DNA from: Erythrobacteraceae bacterium CCH12-C2 | GTDB lineage: Bacteria > Pseudomonadota > Alphaproteobacteria > Sphingomonadales > Sphingomonadaceae | Length of the DNA: 47,262 nucleotides | Direction: 5' to 3' | NCBI GenBank assembly: GCA_001556995.1 | Contig: LSKF01000005.1 | Span: 1-47,262 of the forward strand | In this document: piece by piece, positions 24,976 to 33,512 of the stretch | Position numbering within the stretch: position 1 is the stretch's first letter | How the letters are laid out: each line of letters starts with the position of its first letter | Made by a program: the position numbers and the translations under genes | The notes under the pieces: model-generated | What the model was told of the DNA's origin: nothing | Databases searched by the model: none | Seen by the model: the letters and a program-made list of their open reading frames with translations, nothing else

Positions 24976-25718
24976 CGCGCGCGCGCCATGTTGGCCAACG
25001 CAGTGCGCGCGACCAGCGCGCCGGGGCCATTGTCATCGGAGAAGGTCTCGAGCGCATAGCGCACAGTGACGTTCCCACTCATAGTGTCGAAGGGCGGCGG
25101 GGTGGTGGTGCAGTTCAACCCATCGCAGGGCATGAAGTCGCTCGATACCGCCACAAAGGTCGGAACCGCCTGAACGCCGAAGGCACGGAAAAGACGCGGA
25201 TCGACGCCAATCGAGGCGAACTGGTCGTCGTTGGTGAGGACCTTGCTCATCCCGGCTATAAACTGCTTAGCCGAATTGTTCGGGAAGCCCCGAAACACGA
25301 CGAAGCCGCCGGCAGCGGTGGTCTGGTCGATGATCTGCCTAAGCGCATCGTCGGGCATCGAAAGACTGACGAACACCATGAACTGCGGCGCGGTGGCACG
25401 GTTGTCGGTGAGGCTGCCCGAAGCCGCCACGATCATTTCATCGAAATCGATCGCACCAGATGAACCCTTGGGGAGCGTGGCCGGATCGAGGCCTTCGACC
25501 TTTTGCCGGGCGGCCGCTTCAAGCGCTGCGGCATCAGGACGATATTCTTCAACGCGGCGGGCCACCTCTGCCGACAAAGTGACAGCATCATCGCTGTGGG
25601 CATCTGCGCGGGCACGGATCGCATCGAGGTCGAGACCGTCGACAGTCTGGGCCAGGGCTGCGCCGACACCAGCGAAACCGCCAATCAGTGCCAGCGTTAT
25701 GAGGAATCTGCGGGTCAT
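24972..25718 (-). CDS. trbC: F-type pilin assembly protein TrbC
   Basis: A 248-residue periplasmic protein with a signal peptide (residues 1-24, ending GAALA-Q). The central and C-terminal part is the TrbC_Ftype domain: PQFMVFVSLSMPDDALRQII, GGFVVFRGFPNNS, DPRLFRAFGVQAVPTFVAV, a thioredoxin-like fold without a CxxC motif. It acts with TraW and TraF in pilus assembly. ATG 25718 is preferred over the longer frame to 25808 because GGGAGGA lies 5 bases upstream and the signal peptide starts here. It begins 10 bases after the traU stop and overlaps the traN start. Confidence 0.92.
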   Translation of the reverse strand: MTRRFLITLALIGGFAGVGAALAQTVDGLDLDAIRARADAHSDDAVTLSAEVARRVEEYRPDAAALEAAARQKVEGLDPATLPKGSSGAIDFDEMIVAASGSLTDNRATAPQFMVFVSLSMPDDALRQIIDQTTAAGGFVVFRGFPNNSAKQFIAGMSKVLTNDDQFASIGVDPRLFRAFGVQAVPTFVAVSSDFMPCDGLNCTTTPPPFDTMSGNVTVRYALETFSDDNGPGALVARTALANMARAR

Positions 25719-25728
25719 TGGTCCTCCC

Positions 25729-26745
25729 TCACAACATGCAGCAATTGCGCTTGCGCCAGAGCAGATAACCAAAATCCTCACCGCCGACCGGATAGCCGCG
25801 CCCCGCATCGGGCGGCATGGTCGAGGCTCCGATCGGGGAGCAGGCGTATTTGCCGTTCACCGTGGCAATCGGATTGGTCATCTGGATCCGGTATTGCGAC
25901 TTCTTGAGGATCGGCATGATGTACTTGCCGCACAGCGCCTTGGAGCCCGCAGTGCCCCAGGCGAGCCCCTGTCGGTGCATTTTGAAGAGAATGCGTTCGG
26001 CTGCGAGACGCGAGGACTGCACCGGGGAATTGTGCGCCGCGATGTTGCCGTTCATCGGGAACATCAATCCATTGCAGCCATCGCACCAAAACAGCTCGTC
26101 GAGCGGCAAATTCGCCGTGGCTGCGGCGCAGTCGCCAGCGCAAGCAGCGACCGCAATGGGATTGGCGAAGAGCGCGACCTCAGGGTTGATGAGCGTGGTG
26201 AGCGTATCGTCGTTCCACAGCGGGTCGATCTCGGTCATGTAGGCGATATCGAAGCTCGCGGATTCGAAGCACAGGAAATCGGTCAGGATCTCCATCCAGT
26301 AGAGCAGCGGGTAGACGTAGTAATGCGCATGGTAGTTGGCGGAGTTCGCTGTCCGCCCTCCCCCCATCTGGGGGCCGGTCACCTGACCTCGCCCCACATC
26401 GAAACCGGGATCGAGCTTCAAGCCGCCCAGATTGGGAAAGCACCAGGGCTTCGTGGTCACATCGACCATCCGCGCCGGCTCCCAGAACCCCACTGCAAGG
26501 CCGATGCGAGGAATCGGCGTCCCGCAAGCACAGATAGGGAAATCCGGGTTGTCGGTATCGGGGCGGCCCTTCCAGAGCTTCGCGCCGCCGAGCGATATCG
26601 GAAAGATGCAGCTCCAACAGACATCGGTGACCGGATTGACGAACTTGCCCGAGCACTTCGAAGGCGGCGTCTGGGCCGAGGCGCTGACAGGCGCAAGGCA
26701 CAAGGTAAACAGTGCTGCCAATCCGAGAAAAATCTGACGGATCAT
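25729..26745 (-). CDS. traU: F-type conjugal transfer protein TraU
   Basis: A 338-residue exported protein required for DNA transfer more than for pilus formation. The signal peptide ends around residue 25 (SASAQ). Typical TraU sequences are present: CWSCIFPISLGGAKLWKG, the cysteine pair FPICACGTPIPRIGLAVGFW, YHAHYYVYPLLYWMEILTDF, and a C-terminal block ending in RKRNCCML with a Cys-Cys near the end. Length agrees with F TraU (330). The ATG overlaps the stop of the small membrane-protein gene (ATGA). Confidence 0.94.
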   Translation of the reverse strand: MIRQIFLGLAALFTLCLAPVSASAQTPPSKCSGKFVNPVTDVCWSCIFPISLGGAKLWKGRPDTDNPDFPICACGTPIPRIGLAVGFWEPARMVDVTTKPWCFPNLGGLKLDPGFDVGRGQVTGPQMGGGRTANSANYHAHYYVYPLLYWMEILTDFLCFESASFDIAYMTEIDPLWNDDTLTTLINPEVALFANPIAVAACAGDCAAATANLPLDELFWCDGCNGLMFPMNGNIAAHNSPVQSSRLAAERILFKMHRQGLAWGTAGSKALCGKYIMPILKKSQYRIQMTNPIATVNGKYACSPIGASTMPPDAGRGYPVGGEDFGYLLWRKRNCCML

Positions 26746-27020
26746 CGTTCCGCCTCCCCAAGCAGCGCAGTGAGGTGCGCATCATCGGCGCGGGTCTTCA
26801 TGATAAAATAGACGGGCACGAGCACGGCCAGGACAAGGAGTAAGCCTGCCACGACCGCGCCCACGCCGATCCCGATCGCCGTCCGCAGGGGGGCGATGGC
26901 GACGAGCGAGATAACGATAGCAAAGCTGATCGCGATGATCGCGAAGCGCATGGACTTAAGCGTGCGGGTCTCGGGCGCCGCCATCGGGGTCTTGAGCCAA
27001 TCGAGGAGGGTCAGCATCAT
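26742..27020 (-). CDS. Small two-span membrane protein in tra operon
   Basis: A 92-residue protein with two membrane helices (about residues 24-45 and 50-74) and a short charged tail. I do not recognise a family. It sits between traW and traU with ATGA overlaps on both sides, so it is certainly translated as part of the operon. Two consecutive ATGs (27020 and 27017) could start it; the first overlaps the traW stop. It may be a plasmid-lineage-specific assembly factor at the inner membrane. Confidence 0.65.
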   Translation of the reverse strand: MMLTLLDWLKTPMAAPETRTLKSMRFAIIAISFAIVISLVAIAPLRTAIGIGVGAVVAGLLLVLAVLVPVYFIMKTRADDAHLTALLGEAER

Positions 27021-27673
27021 GAGGGTCCCTTCGCTGGCAGGACGATCTCGCGCACTTCGAGCAGCTGGCCCTTCTGCGCGACCACGGCGGGCACATGCGC
27101 GATCCCGAAATGGCTTGTGAGCTTGCCGTGCTGGTCGAAGAAGAAGCGGCGCTGGTATTCGCCCATGCGGTCGAACGGCGAGCCCGAGACGAAGATGATC
27201 TTACTCTTGGTGCTCGACCAGTTCTTCGTCGCCCATTCGAGCTGGCCGGCATCGCGCCCGTCGACGAACACCAGGTCGGTGGTCATGTCGATGAGGGCGA
27301 GCGGATTGACCCGCGCACCGCGCGCAGCAATCACATTGCCCTTCTGATCGCGCACGTCGTTTTCGACAACGATCGAGGGATCAAACAGCCAGCTGCGGTC
27401 CATCTGCGTCGCGGAAATGCCGGAAACGGGCAATGGATTGCGGACCCGGTGCTCGGTCTTGGCGACCAACTCGCGCTGCATGCGCTCGATGCTGCCGTTC
27501 TCCTCGAGCGTCTTGAGCTTGATATCGATGGTTGTGAGCAGGTCGGGCTCGGCAATCGGCCAGGTCTGGCCCATGACGCCATGGTCGCGCGCAAAGGCCA
27601 TCGAAACCAGCGGCGCGACCGTGATCAGGCTCAGGAGCGTGAAGCCCGTCGCAAGGATCGGCCAGGCCCTCAC
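27017..27673 (-). CDS. traW: F-type pilus assembly protein TraW
   Basis: A 218-residue periplasmic protein with an N-terminal signal peptide (residues 1-28). TraW features include GQTWPIAEPDLLTTIDIKLK near the mature N-terminus, SWLFDPSIVVENDVRDQKGN, ARGARVNPLALIDMTTDLVFVDG, and the C-terminal FFDQHGKLTSHFGIAHVPAV. It works with TrbC in pilus elongation. Start is GTG 27673, overlapping the stop of the S26 peptidase gene (GTGA). Good length match to F TraW (210). Confidence 0.92.
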   Translation of the reverse strand: MRAWPILATGFTLLSLITVAPLVSMAFARDHGVMGQTWPIAEPDLLTTIDIKLKTLEENGSIERMQRELVAKTEHRVRNPLPVSGISATQMDRSWLFDPSIVVENDVRDQKGNVIAARGARVNPLALIDMTTDLVFVDGRDAGQLEWATKNWSSTKSKIIFVSGSPFDRMGEYQRRFFFDQHGKLTSHFGIAHVPAVVAQKGQLLEVREIVLPAKGPS

Positions 27674-28194
27674 AGAATGGGTGTCCCTGTACCCAGAATC
27701 GCCTTGCGGCAGGCAAAGCCGATCTCGGCATAGCGGCTGTCGAACCCGTCAGGGTGCTCGGTCCCGACATAGTAACAGTCGCGCGGCACGACGCCGGTCG
27801 GCCCCGGATGCAGCGGCTCGCCCAGGCGGGTGCGCGGCTTAATGCGCGCGACGCTAACGCCATCCACATAGACCAGCTCGCCGCGATGCTCGACCAGCGC
27901 GCCCGGCATACCAATGACCTGCTTGCCAAAAGGGCCCTGATCCGGCCCGAAGTGACGGCTGACGATCTCACCGGGCGGCGGGACGAAAAAGACGTAGTCG
28001 CCCTTCTGCGGCTGCTTACCCGCGCTGACGAAGAAGGCCCAGTTGGGCAGGCTCTCGCTCGTGTTGATCATGAAGGAATGACTTTCCTGCCATGCAGCAA
28101 TCGCATTGTGCGAGACGATGCCAGCGGCGAGGACGCCAATCATCGCCCAGCGGGCAAGAACCGAAGGACGGCGAGATGGAAACGAAGCAGTCAT
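27670..28194 (-). CDS. S26-family signal peptidase of the transfer system (TrhF/RP4-TraF type)
   Basis: A 174-residue membrane-anchored peptidase. One N-terminal membrane helix (about residues 15-33) precedes the serine motif INTSESLPNWAFF, where Ser48 followed by Leu-Pro is the expected nucleophile. Lys91 in FGKQVIGMPG is the expected general base, and GVVPRDCYYVGTEHPDGFDSR is the conserved C-terminal box. Related peptidases (RP4 TraF, R27 TrhF) mature pilins or other exported transfer proteins; the F plasmid itself uses host LepB. It starts inside the stop of the 46-aa lipoprotein gene (ATGA) and overlaps traW. I give no symbol because traF is used for a different protein in F nomenclature. 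Confidence 0.86.
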   Translation of the reverse strand: MTASFPSRRPSVLARWAMIGVLAAGIVSHNAIAAWQESHSFMINTSESLPNWAFFVSAGKQPQKGDYVFFVPPPGEIVSRHFGPDQGPFGKQVIGMPGALVEHRGELVYVDGVSVARIKPRTRLGEPLHPGPTGVVPRDCYYVGTEHPDGFDSRYAEIGFACRKAILGTGTPIL

Positions 28195-28331
28195 CGAGCG
28201 ATGCCCCAGCCAGAAGTTGATGTCGCTTCATGCGCCGGCGCAGCCTGCAGGCATCCCGACAGTGGGAAAACAGGCAGAAGGGTCGCCGCCAACACTGATC
28301 CGCGGATGGATGACATCGGCGAAGTGCGCAT
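28191..28331 (-). CDS. 46-aa predicted lipoprotein in tra operon
   Basis: A short gene filling the otherwise unexplained 161-bp gap between trbI and the S26 peptidase. It encodes 46 residues: a positively charged start (MRTSPMSSIRG), a hydrophobic stretch (SVLAATLLPVFPL) and a lipobox L-S-G-C with the lipidation cysteine at position 27, then a short polar tail ending WGIAR. GGGGAGGG about 9 bases before ATG 28331 is a strong ribosome binding site. The stop overlaps the start of the peptidase gene as ATGA, the junction style used throughout this operon. It could be a tiny outer-membrane lipoprotein such as an assembly pilotin or an entry-exclusion/lysis-type lipoprotein; function is unknown. 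Met6 (28316) is an alternative start. Confidence 0.66.
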   Translation of the reverse strand: MRTSPMSSIRGSVLAATLLPVFPLSGCLQAAPAHEATSTSGWGIAR

Positions 28332-28355
28332 GACGGCGGCCCTCCCCTTCCCGAC

Positions 28356-28934
28356 CTACTGTCCGAGGACCGGCATAACGGCCGGGCCAGTGGGCAGTTG
28401 TTGCTGCCGTGCATACGCGGGAGGCGGAGCGGCTGCTGCTGCGGCAGGCGGGGGAACTTTTGCATAGATGGCGTTACGCACATCGGCCGTGATGTCGGGC
28501 ACATTCTGCGAGAGAACCGCTTCGCCGACCATGACCGTGGTGCCATCGGCGCCGCGCGCCTTCAGCTCCTCACCGAGAGCGGCCATGAAGACCCGGGTCT
28601 GCTGTGTCACGACCTCGGGAGGCGTGTTGCTCCTCGCCTGCGCCTGAACATACTCTCCGATGATGCTTTCAAGCCGCACGCTGGCAATCGGCGCTTTTAC
28701 GACCGCTGGATCGAGGATGTTCTTTGTCACCCACGCCCCCCAAAGGAGGGCAGCCACGGCAAGCGCGCCGAACACATAGGCCGTCGGGGGCAAGCCCCTG
28801 TGCGGGGCCTGACTTCGCTTGCCGATGCCGGCAGCGCGGCGCGCATCATTGGGAGCGGCGTCGTCAACGAAGCGCGCCCCGCCGCGATCATGCTGCTGCG
28901 GCGCATCTGGAATGAGTTTGAGCTGCTCTGACAT
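28356..28934 (-). CDS. trbI: F-type conjugative transfer inner-membrane protein TrbI
   Basis: A 192-residue protein with one membrane helix (about residues 48-70, TAYVFGALAVAALLWGAWVT) and a periplasmic domain of the TrbI_Ftype kind: VRLESIIGEYVQAQARSN, VTQQTRVFMAALGEELKARG, VLVGEAVLS-like VMVGEAVLSQNVPDITADV. In F, TrbI affects pilus retraction. Here the C-terminal end is an Ala/Pro-rich extension, making it longer than F TrbI (128 residues). It lies 2 bp after the preceding membrane-protein gene. Confidence 0.86.
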   Translation of the reverse strand: MSEQLKLIPDAPQQHDRGGARFVDDAAPNDARRAAGIGKRSQAPHRGLPPTAYVFGALAVAALLWGAWVTKNILDPAVVKAPIASVRLESIIGEYVQAQARSNTPPEVVTQQTRVFMAALGEELKARGADGTTVMVGEAVLSQNVPDITADVRNAIYAKVPPPAAAAAAPPPAYARQQQLPTGPAVMPVLGQ

Positions 28935-28936
28935 GG

Positions 28937-29359
28937 TCAGTCCTTTCGGCGGTCCCCGGCACCCGAGAACAAGGCTGCCAGCGAGCGGTACCGCGCCGCG
29001 CTGACAGTCAGGAACATGATGAGGGTGACGACCGCGAGCTGCCGAACGAACAGCGTCTGGCGATGCGGACCGGCGTCACCGAAGCGAACCGAGAGATTGG
29101 CCAGATGGGCAAAGAAGCCATCGGCAGTGAATGCGCCCAGCGCCATGAAGAATACTGCAAAGAGTCCGAGCGTCGTCAGCCCGGTGAGGGCAAGCCAACC
29201 GGATAGTCGAAGGGCGAAATAGCAAAGATCGGCCAAGAGACGGCGAGCGCCCTGATGCGCGGCATCTTGTCCACCCTTTCGCGCGCGGGGTTCCACGGCC
29301 AGCGGAACGATGCCCCCGCCCCCACCTTTTGACGGCCGTTTCGGTAGAAGCACGGTCAT
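28937..29359 (-). CDS. Uncharacterised two-span membrane protein between traC and trbI
   Basis: A 140-residue protein with a basic, glycine-rich N-terminus and two membrane helices (about residues 55-80 and 105-125). No family recognised. It overlaps the end of traC (ATGA) and ends 2 bp before trbI, so it is an integral part of the operon. Its position is where other F-like operons carry small variable genes. Probably an inner-membrane accessory of the channel; that is inference from location only. Confidence 0.62.
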   Translation of the reverse strand: MTVLLPKRPSKGGGGGIVPLAVEPRARKGGQDAAHQGARRLLADLCYFALRLSGWLALTGLTTLGLFAVFFMALGAFTADGFFAHLANLSVRFGDAGPHRQTLFVRQLAVVTLIMFLTVSAARYRSLAALFSGAGDRRKD

Positions 29360-31923
29360 TCCGCCGCCTCCCGCAACATGGCGTTCTCGAGATGGGGAAA
29401 GGCAACCATCTCGATCGCCTCGTCCATCGTGTAGCCCTGCTCCATCAGCCGCTCGATGCGCCCGAACACGGCCGGCGAGGAGGAATAGAGTGTGGCCGAA
29501 TAGGGATCGAGCACCAGGCGGCCAACCGTCAGAGTGTCGGGGCCTTTGATCATCACGTCCGAATAATCGGTGCCGCTGCGTTTCAGAGACCGGAGCAACG
29601 CCTCCGTGTACGGGTCCATGTCGAAGCGGCCATGCTTCTGGAAATCCGCGATAGTCTCGGGCTTCTGCTGGAGGATCACCGACCAGTCGGAGTTTTCGAG
29701 CGCTGCCAGCGAGCCTTCTGACTTGTAGTAGTCGTTGAGGCTTTGTGTCGCGGTGATGAGCGAAGCCCCATATTTGCGGCAGGTGCGGCTGTAGGTCTCG
29801 ACAAAGTCGGCCATCGACCCACCGCGCAGCATCTGCCAGGCTTCGTCGATCAGCAACGCCTTGGGGATCTCGCGATCAATCTTGCGCATGCTCTGGGAAG
29901 ACAGGAACATGATCGCGGTCAGAACGACCGAGCGAAGCTCCTCCCGGCTCGACAGGTCGGAAAGCTCGAAGACGGTGAAGTCGGACGACATGTCGACCGT
30001 CGCCTCGCCCATGAAGAACCGGCCATAGGTGCCCTTGGAGGAGAACGGGAACATGGCAGTCGCCAGATCCTCAGCCGCAAGGCTTCCATGGGCCACCAGG
30101 ACTTCGATAACGTCATCGATCGACCCTTCGCGGCCCTTGGCGTACCAGGCTTGCCCGACCGCATTGTCGATGAGGCCGCGCTCGGTATCGCTGAGATGAT
30201 CGACATGCCGCGCCATCTGACCGATGATCGATTTGAGCATGGCCAGCGCATCGACAAGGTAGTCCTCATCGCTGTCGATGAGAGCGGCATCGATCATCGA
30301 AAAGGGGTTGAGGCTGAACCCGTCGCGTAGGCGAAACTCGACAAACTTGCCGCCCAGCATCTTGGACATGTGCTCAAACGAACGCCCGTCGTCGATCACG
30401 ATGATCCGCGCGCCGATGCCTGCAAAGGCGGCGCACAGCTCCTGAAGCGCAACCGACTTGCCTGAGCCCGACTTGCCGAACACCGCCACATTATGATTGC
30501 CCGCGCTGTTCTCGAAGGGTGACCAGAAAAATGGCTGTCCGCGCCGACCGATGAACATGAGGTGCGGCTTCGCCCCGCCAAGAAACTCCCCCTGAAGCGG
30601 TGCGAGGTTGGCAGCGGTAGTGGTGAGCATCGTGCGCAGCCGCTTCATGCGCTTGAGATCGACATCGAGCCCGTTGCCAAGGGTCATCGGCAGACAGGAC
30701 ATGAAGGCCATGATCTGCAGGAAGCGCTCGTCGAGCAGATCCCAACCCGCCGCCTTGTAGATCGACTTGATGGTGCGCTCGTTCGCATCGCCCTTCCCCT
30801 TCGGGCTCATGATGCCAACCGTGTAATAGACCTGCACAAGCTTGCGCCCCACGCGCAACTCCTGCTGAACATGCTCCCACTCGCGGCTCTGGTCCTTCAG
30901 CTGCGGCAAAAGCCTCGCTGAAGGCGTATCGGCAAGGCTCGAGGTCCGCATGAACTTGTAACCGGCCTTCGAACTCGCCGCTTCCTCATCCTGATAAACG
31001 ATGCACAGGCTGGTCATGGTCGGGCAGCCCGGGCGCAGCTTGTCAGCGAACATATCGCCGATGACCTTCTGGCAATCCCATGGCGCCCAGCGTGTCGGCA
31101 GGTTGCGAACCGAGAAGAAGCGGTAATCGAAGGTGTCGGGGCGGATCTCCTCGAACTCAGTGTCTCCGCCCAGCGTGGTCACGGCCCGCAGCGGCTCGCA
31201 GGAGACGAGGATGCGATCGGCCTGCACCACGGTCTGCACATCACGGCGCACGCACTGGTCCGCGATGGGATCGAGCTCGCAGTATTCCTCGACATGGTCG
31301 GACACATCGAACGCCGGAGCGGTCAGGTCATCGATGAGGGCGATAAGGTCGACCGGAGAATAGCGGCTCACATCAACATTGATCGATTGGAGCAGCGAAG
31401 TGATCGAGTCGCGAACCGTGATCAGTTCCTCGACACTGCCCTTACCCAGCTTGAACGAGACCGAGAGGACGCAGCGGTGCTGGCGCACGTGGAAGGGTCC
31501 ATCCTGAGCAAGCGAGTTCCACGCCCCATGCCGCAACATCCGCGACCGGTGCTCGGCGATCTTCTTGTGCACGCCGCTGGCGGCGTAGCGCGGCAAAGCA
31601 TAGCGCGCGATCGTCTGCCCGACCCGGGGGCTCTGGAACGAAAGGATTTGCAACCGCGAGCACGGCGGCAGCGCCTCAGACAGGAATTGGGCGAGGATTT
31701 CACCGGTGCGTTCATCAGCACCAATAAGCGGCGCAACCTCGAGGGCAAAAGCGATCGAGTCCGTTTGGTAGAAGACCTCGGTCTTGGGATCGAAGCTGCG
31801 ATAGGGAAGCCATTGCGCCAGCATAGGCGCGCCATGACCAGGCGTCCCCTCATCGGGGGCTCGCTCATCGCCAAACAGGCGAGCGAGCCAGCTCTTCCTC
31901 GGCTGCGAGGACGAAGTAGGCAT
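29356..31923 (-). CDS. traC: F-type T4SS assembly ATPase TraC (VirB4 family)
   Basis: An 855-residue cytoplasmic ATPase that energises pilus assembly. The VirB4/TraC N-terminal domain covers roughly the first 430 residues. The motor has Walker A FGKSGSGKSVAL near residues 480-491 and Walker B PKALLIDEAWQML near 684-696, followed by the TraC-specific SRTCRKYGASLITATQSLND. Length is close to F TraC (875 residues). It starts 3 bases after the traV stop, and its own stop overlaps the next gene. All core motifs are intact, so the system should be functional. Confidence 0.96.
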   Translation of the reverse strand: MPTSSSQPRKSWLARLFGDERAPDEGTPGHGAPMLAQWLPYRSFDPKTEVFYQTDSIAFALEVAPLIGADERTGEILAQFLSEALPPCSRLQILSFQSPRVGQTIARYALPRYAASGVHKKIAEHRSRMLRHGAWNSLAQDGPFHVRQHRCVLSVSFKLGKGSVEELITVRDSITSLLQSINVDVSRYSPVDLIALIDDLTAPAFDVSDHVEEYCELDPIADQCVRRDVQTVVQADRILVSCEPLRAVTTLGGDTEFEEIRPDTFDYRFFSVRNLPTRWAPWDCQKVIGDMFADKLRPGCPTMTSLCIVYQDEEAASSKAGYKFMRTSSLADTPSARLLPQLKDQSREWEHVQQELRVGRKLVQVYYTVGIMSPKGKGDANERTIKSIYKAAGWDLLDERFLQIMAFMSCLPMTLGNGLDVDLKRMKRLRTMLTTTAANLAPLQGEFLGGAKPHLMFIGRRGQPFFWSPFENSAGNHNVAVFGKSGSGKSVALQELCAAFAGIGARIIVIDDGRSFEHMSKMLGGKFVEFRLRDGFSLNPFSMIDAALIDSDEDYLVDALAMLKSIIGQMARHVDHLSDTERGLIDNAVGQAWYAKGREGSIDDVIEVLVAHGSLAAEDLATAMFPFSSKGTYGRFFMGEATVDMSSDFTVFELSDLSSREELRSVVLTAIMFLSSQSMRKIDREIPKALLIDEAWQMLRGGSMADFVETYSRTCRKYGASLITATQSLNDYYKSEGSLAALENSDWSVILQQKPETIADFQKHGRFDMDPYTEALLRSLKRSGTDYSDVMIKGPDTLTVGRLVLDPYSATLYSSSPAVFGRIERLMEQGYTMDEAIEMVAFPHLENAMLREAAE

Positions 31924-31926
31924 GGC

Positions 31927-32664
31927 CTAGTCCTCCACCACGGGATTGAAGAGCTGTGGCCGATTGACAGGCACTACACCTGTCTCGCCACGCGCAGCGG
32001 CAGCGCTCGCTGAAGTCCTCGTAGCGCCCCGTGCGCGCGCGGCAGCCACGGCCTCGGCTGACGGCAGGCGGGTGTCGTTCAACCCGACCCGCGCGGAGGT
32101 CTCAGCAGCGATCGGTTGACCCTCGGCAACCTCCTCACCCATCTGGGAGAGAATCTCGGGGTTTACCGTCAGATTGAGGCTGGGCGCCATCGCAACGGCG
32201 TTGGAAGGGCTCGCTGCTATCCATTGGTCATTATCGACCACCGCCTTGACCACGCTGGTCTCGTGGTAGCGACCGGCGCGATCGACGTGCGCGGGGAAGA
32301 CAATGCGCAGAACCTTTTGCTGTCCGGGCACGATCACGGTTTGCGGGGCAGCGGCAAGCGCTGCTGTACCAGGCTGCATTTCGCGAGCGGGGACGCGGTA
32401 AGGCCCGGTGGGGACATAACCGGCATCGCCGGTGATCTCTGCGAGGGCACGGTCGTCAATGACGGTAGCGGGCGAACAGGACCCCTCACCTGCGGGACCG
32501 CAATTGAACTTCCCGTTGATGTTCGTGCCGAGCGTCGTGCAGCCAGCGAGAAATAGCAGCCCGCCGCCGATCGCAGCGACGCGCTGCCGGGTCAGGGGCG
32601 GCCGCCAGTTGGCGGCAGAGCCATGAGGCAGACAGATAACGTCGGGCAGAGACTTACGCTTCAT
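31927..32664 (-). CDS. traV: T4SS outer-membrane lipoprotein TraV
   Basis: A 245-residue lipoprotein, VirB7-like, that forms the outer-membrane core with TraK and TraB. A long basic N-terminus is followed by the hydrophobic GGGLLFLAGC lipobox with the lipidation cysteine near residue 42. The TraV signature follows directly (TTLGTNINGKFNCGPAGEGSC). The central region (VLRIVFPAHVDRAGRYHETS) and an Ala/Arg-rich C-terminus come after it. It is longer than F TraV (171 residues). The start lies 1 base after the DsbC-like gene; a later in-frame start would shorten the unusual leader but none has a better ribosome binding site. Confidence 0.85.
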   Translation of the reverse strand: MKRKSLPDVICLPHGSAANWRPPLTRQRVAAIGGGLLFLAGCTTLGTNINGKFNCGPAGEGSCSPATVIDDRALAEITGDAGYVPTGPYRVPAREMQPGTAALAAAPQTVIVPGQQKVLRIVFPAHVDRAGRYHETSVVKAVVDNDQWIAASPSNAVAMAPSLNLTVNPEILSQMGEEVAEGQPIAAETSARVGLNDTRLPSAEAVAAARARGATRTSASAAAARGETGVVPVNRPQLFNPVVED

Positions 32665-32665
32665 G

Positions 32666-33475
32666 TCACGCTCCCTTCAGCCAGGCGATCAGGGCCGCCT
32701 TGGGTCGGTATCCTTCGAGAACGGCGCCGTCGGAGCGCACGATCACGGGCGTTCCGGAAAAGCCGTGTTTGCGGGCGAAGGCCTCGTTCTCGTCGAGGCC
32801 ACGGGTGTCGCAGGTCGCTGCCTTGACTGGCATTTGGGCATAGGCGGCGCGCACGGCCTCGCGCTGGTCACTGGCGCACAGCACGCGGTCGGCGATGTCC
32901 CGGCTGCCAAGCACCGAGATCGGCCGCTCAATCACCGTCACGTTCATCTGTTCGAGCTCGCGGCTCAGTGCGCGGCAGTAACCGCATTGGAAGTCCGAGA
33001 AGACAGTAACCTTCTGCCCTCCCTTCCCCCACACAATTGCGCCCGCATCAGACAGCGAAGAAAGATCGACTCTCTGGGCAACCTGCTGCGACACCGTGCG
33101 CTCGTTGCGCGATCCGCGGCCGCCTTCAGAGGCTTCGCCCTCCCCGGCATTCGCAAGCGCGTTGGCCTTGGCCGCGCCGCCCACCAGCATATCGGGATTG
33201 AGTTCGAGGAGGCGCGCGGCCGTCAGATCCTGACGGGTTTCCATGTCGTAGACCCGCCCGATGATGAGATAGCGGGCGCTTGCATCAACATAAAACAGGT
33301 TCTCCTTGGCGGTGACCTCGCAAAGCCCGGCAATCCGGGTGCAATCGACCCCCGTCACCTCGGTCTTGGGAAGCCTGGTCTTGAGCAGAGCGGTGACGTC
33401 GGGCGAGCTGGTCGCAGCTGTTGCGCCGAGCAGAAGCGACATTGATGCGATGGCGGCGTTGGTGGTATTGAGCAT
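32666..33475 (-). CDS. DsbC-like thiol:disulfide interchange protein of the transfer system
   Basis: A 269-residue periplasmic protein with a signal peptide (about residues 1-22) and a DsbC/DsbG arrangement: an N-terminal dimerisation-like part (ARYLIIGRVYDMETRQDLTA is the typical strand pair), a linker, and a thioredoxin domain with FSDFQCGYCRALSRELEQ (C-G-Y-C). GFSGTPVIVRSDGAVLEGY supplies the cis-proline. It probably isomerises disulfides in TraN, TraU, TraH and TraV, replacing TrbB of F. ATG 33475 is preferred over TTG 33481 because AAGGAG lies about 9 bases upstream. Confidence 0.9.
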   Translation of the reverse strand: MLNTTNAAIASMSLLLGATAATSSPDVTALLKTRLPKTEVTGVDCTRIAGLCEVTAKENLFYVDASARYLIIGRVYDMETRQDLTAARLLELNPDMLVGGAAKANALANAGEGEASEGGRGSRNERTVSQQVAQRVDLSSLSDAGAIVWGKGGQKVTVFSDFQCGYCRALSRELEQMNVTVIERPISVLGSRDIADRVLCASDQREAVRAAYAQMPVKAATCDTRGLDENEAFARKHGFSGTPVIVRSDGAVLEGYRPKAALIAWLKGA

Positions 33476-33512
33476 GTGCAAACTCCTTGGCTGCTAGCCG
33501 CGGCCGGGGCGA

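Noticed and set aside
25231..26811. 526-codon plus-strand frame opposite trbC and traU
   Set aside because: traU and trbC are unambiguous on the minus strand; the antisense product has no recognisable domain.
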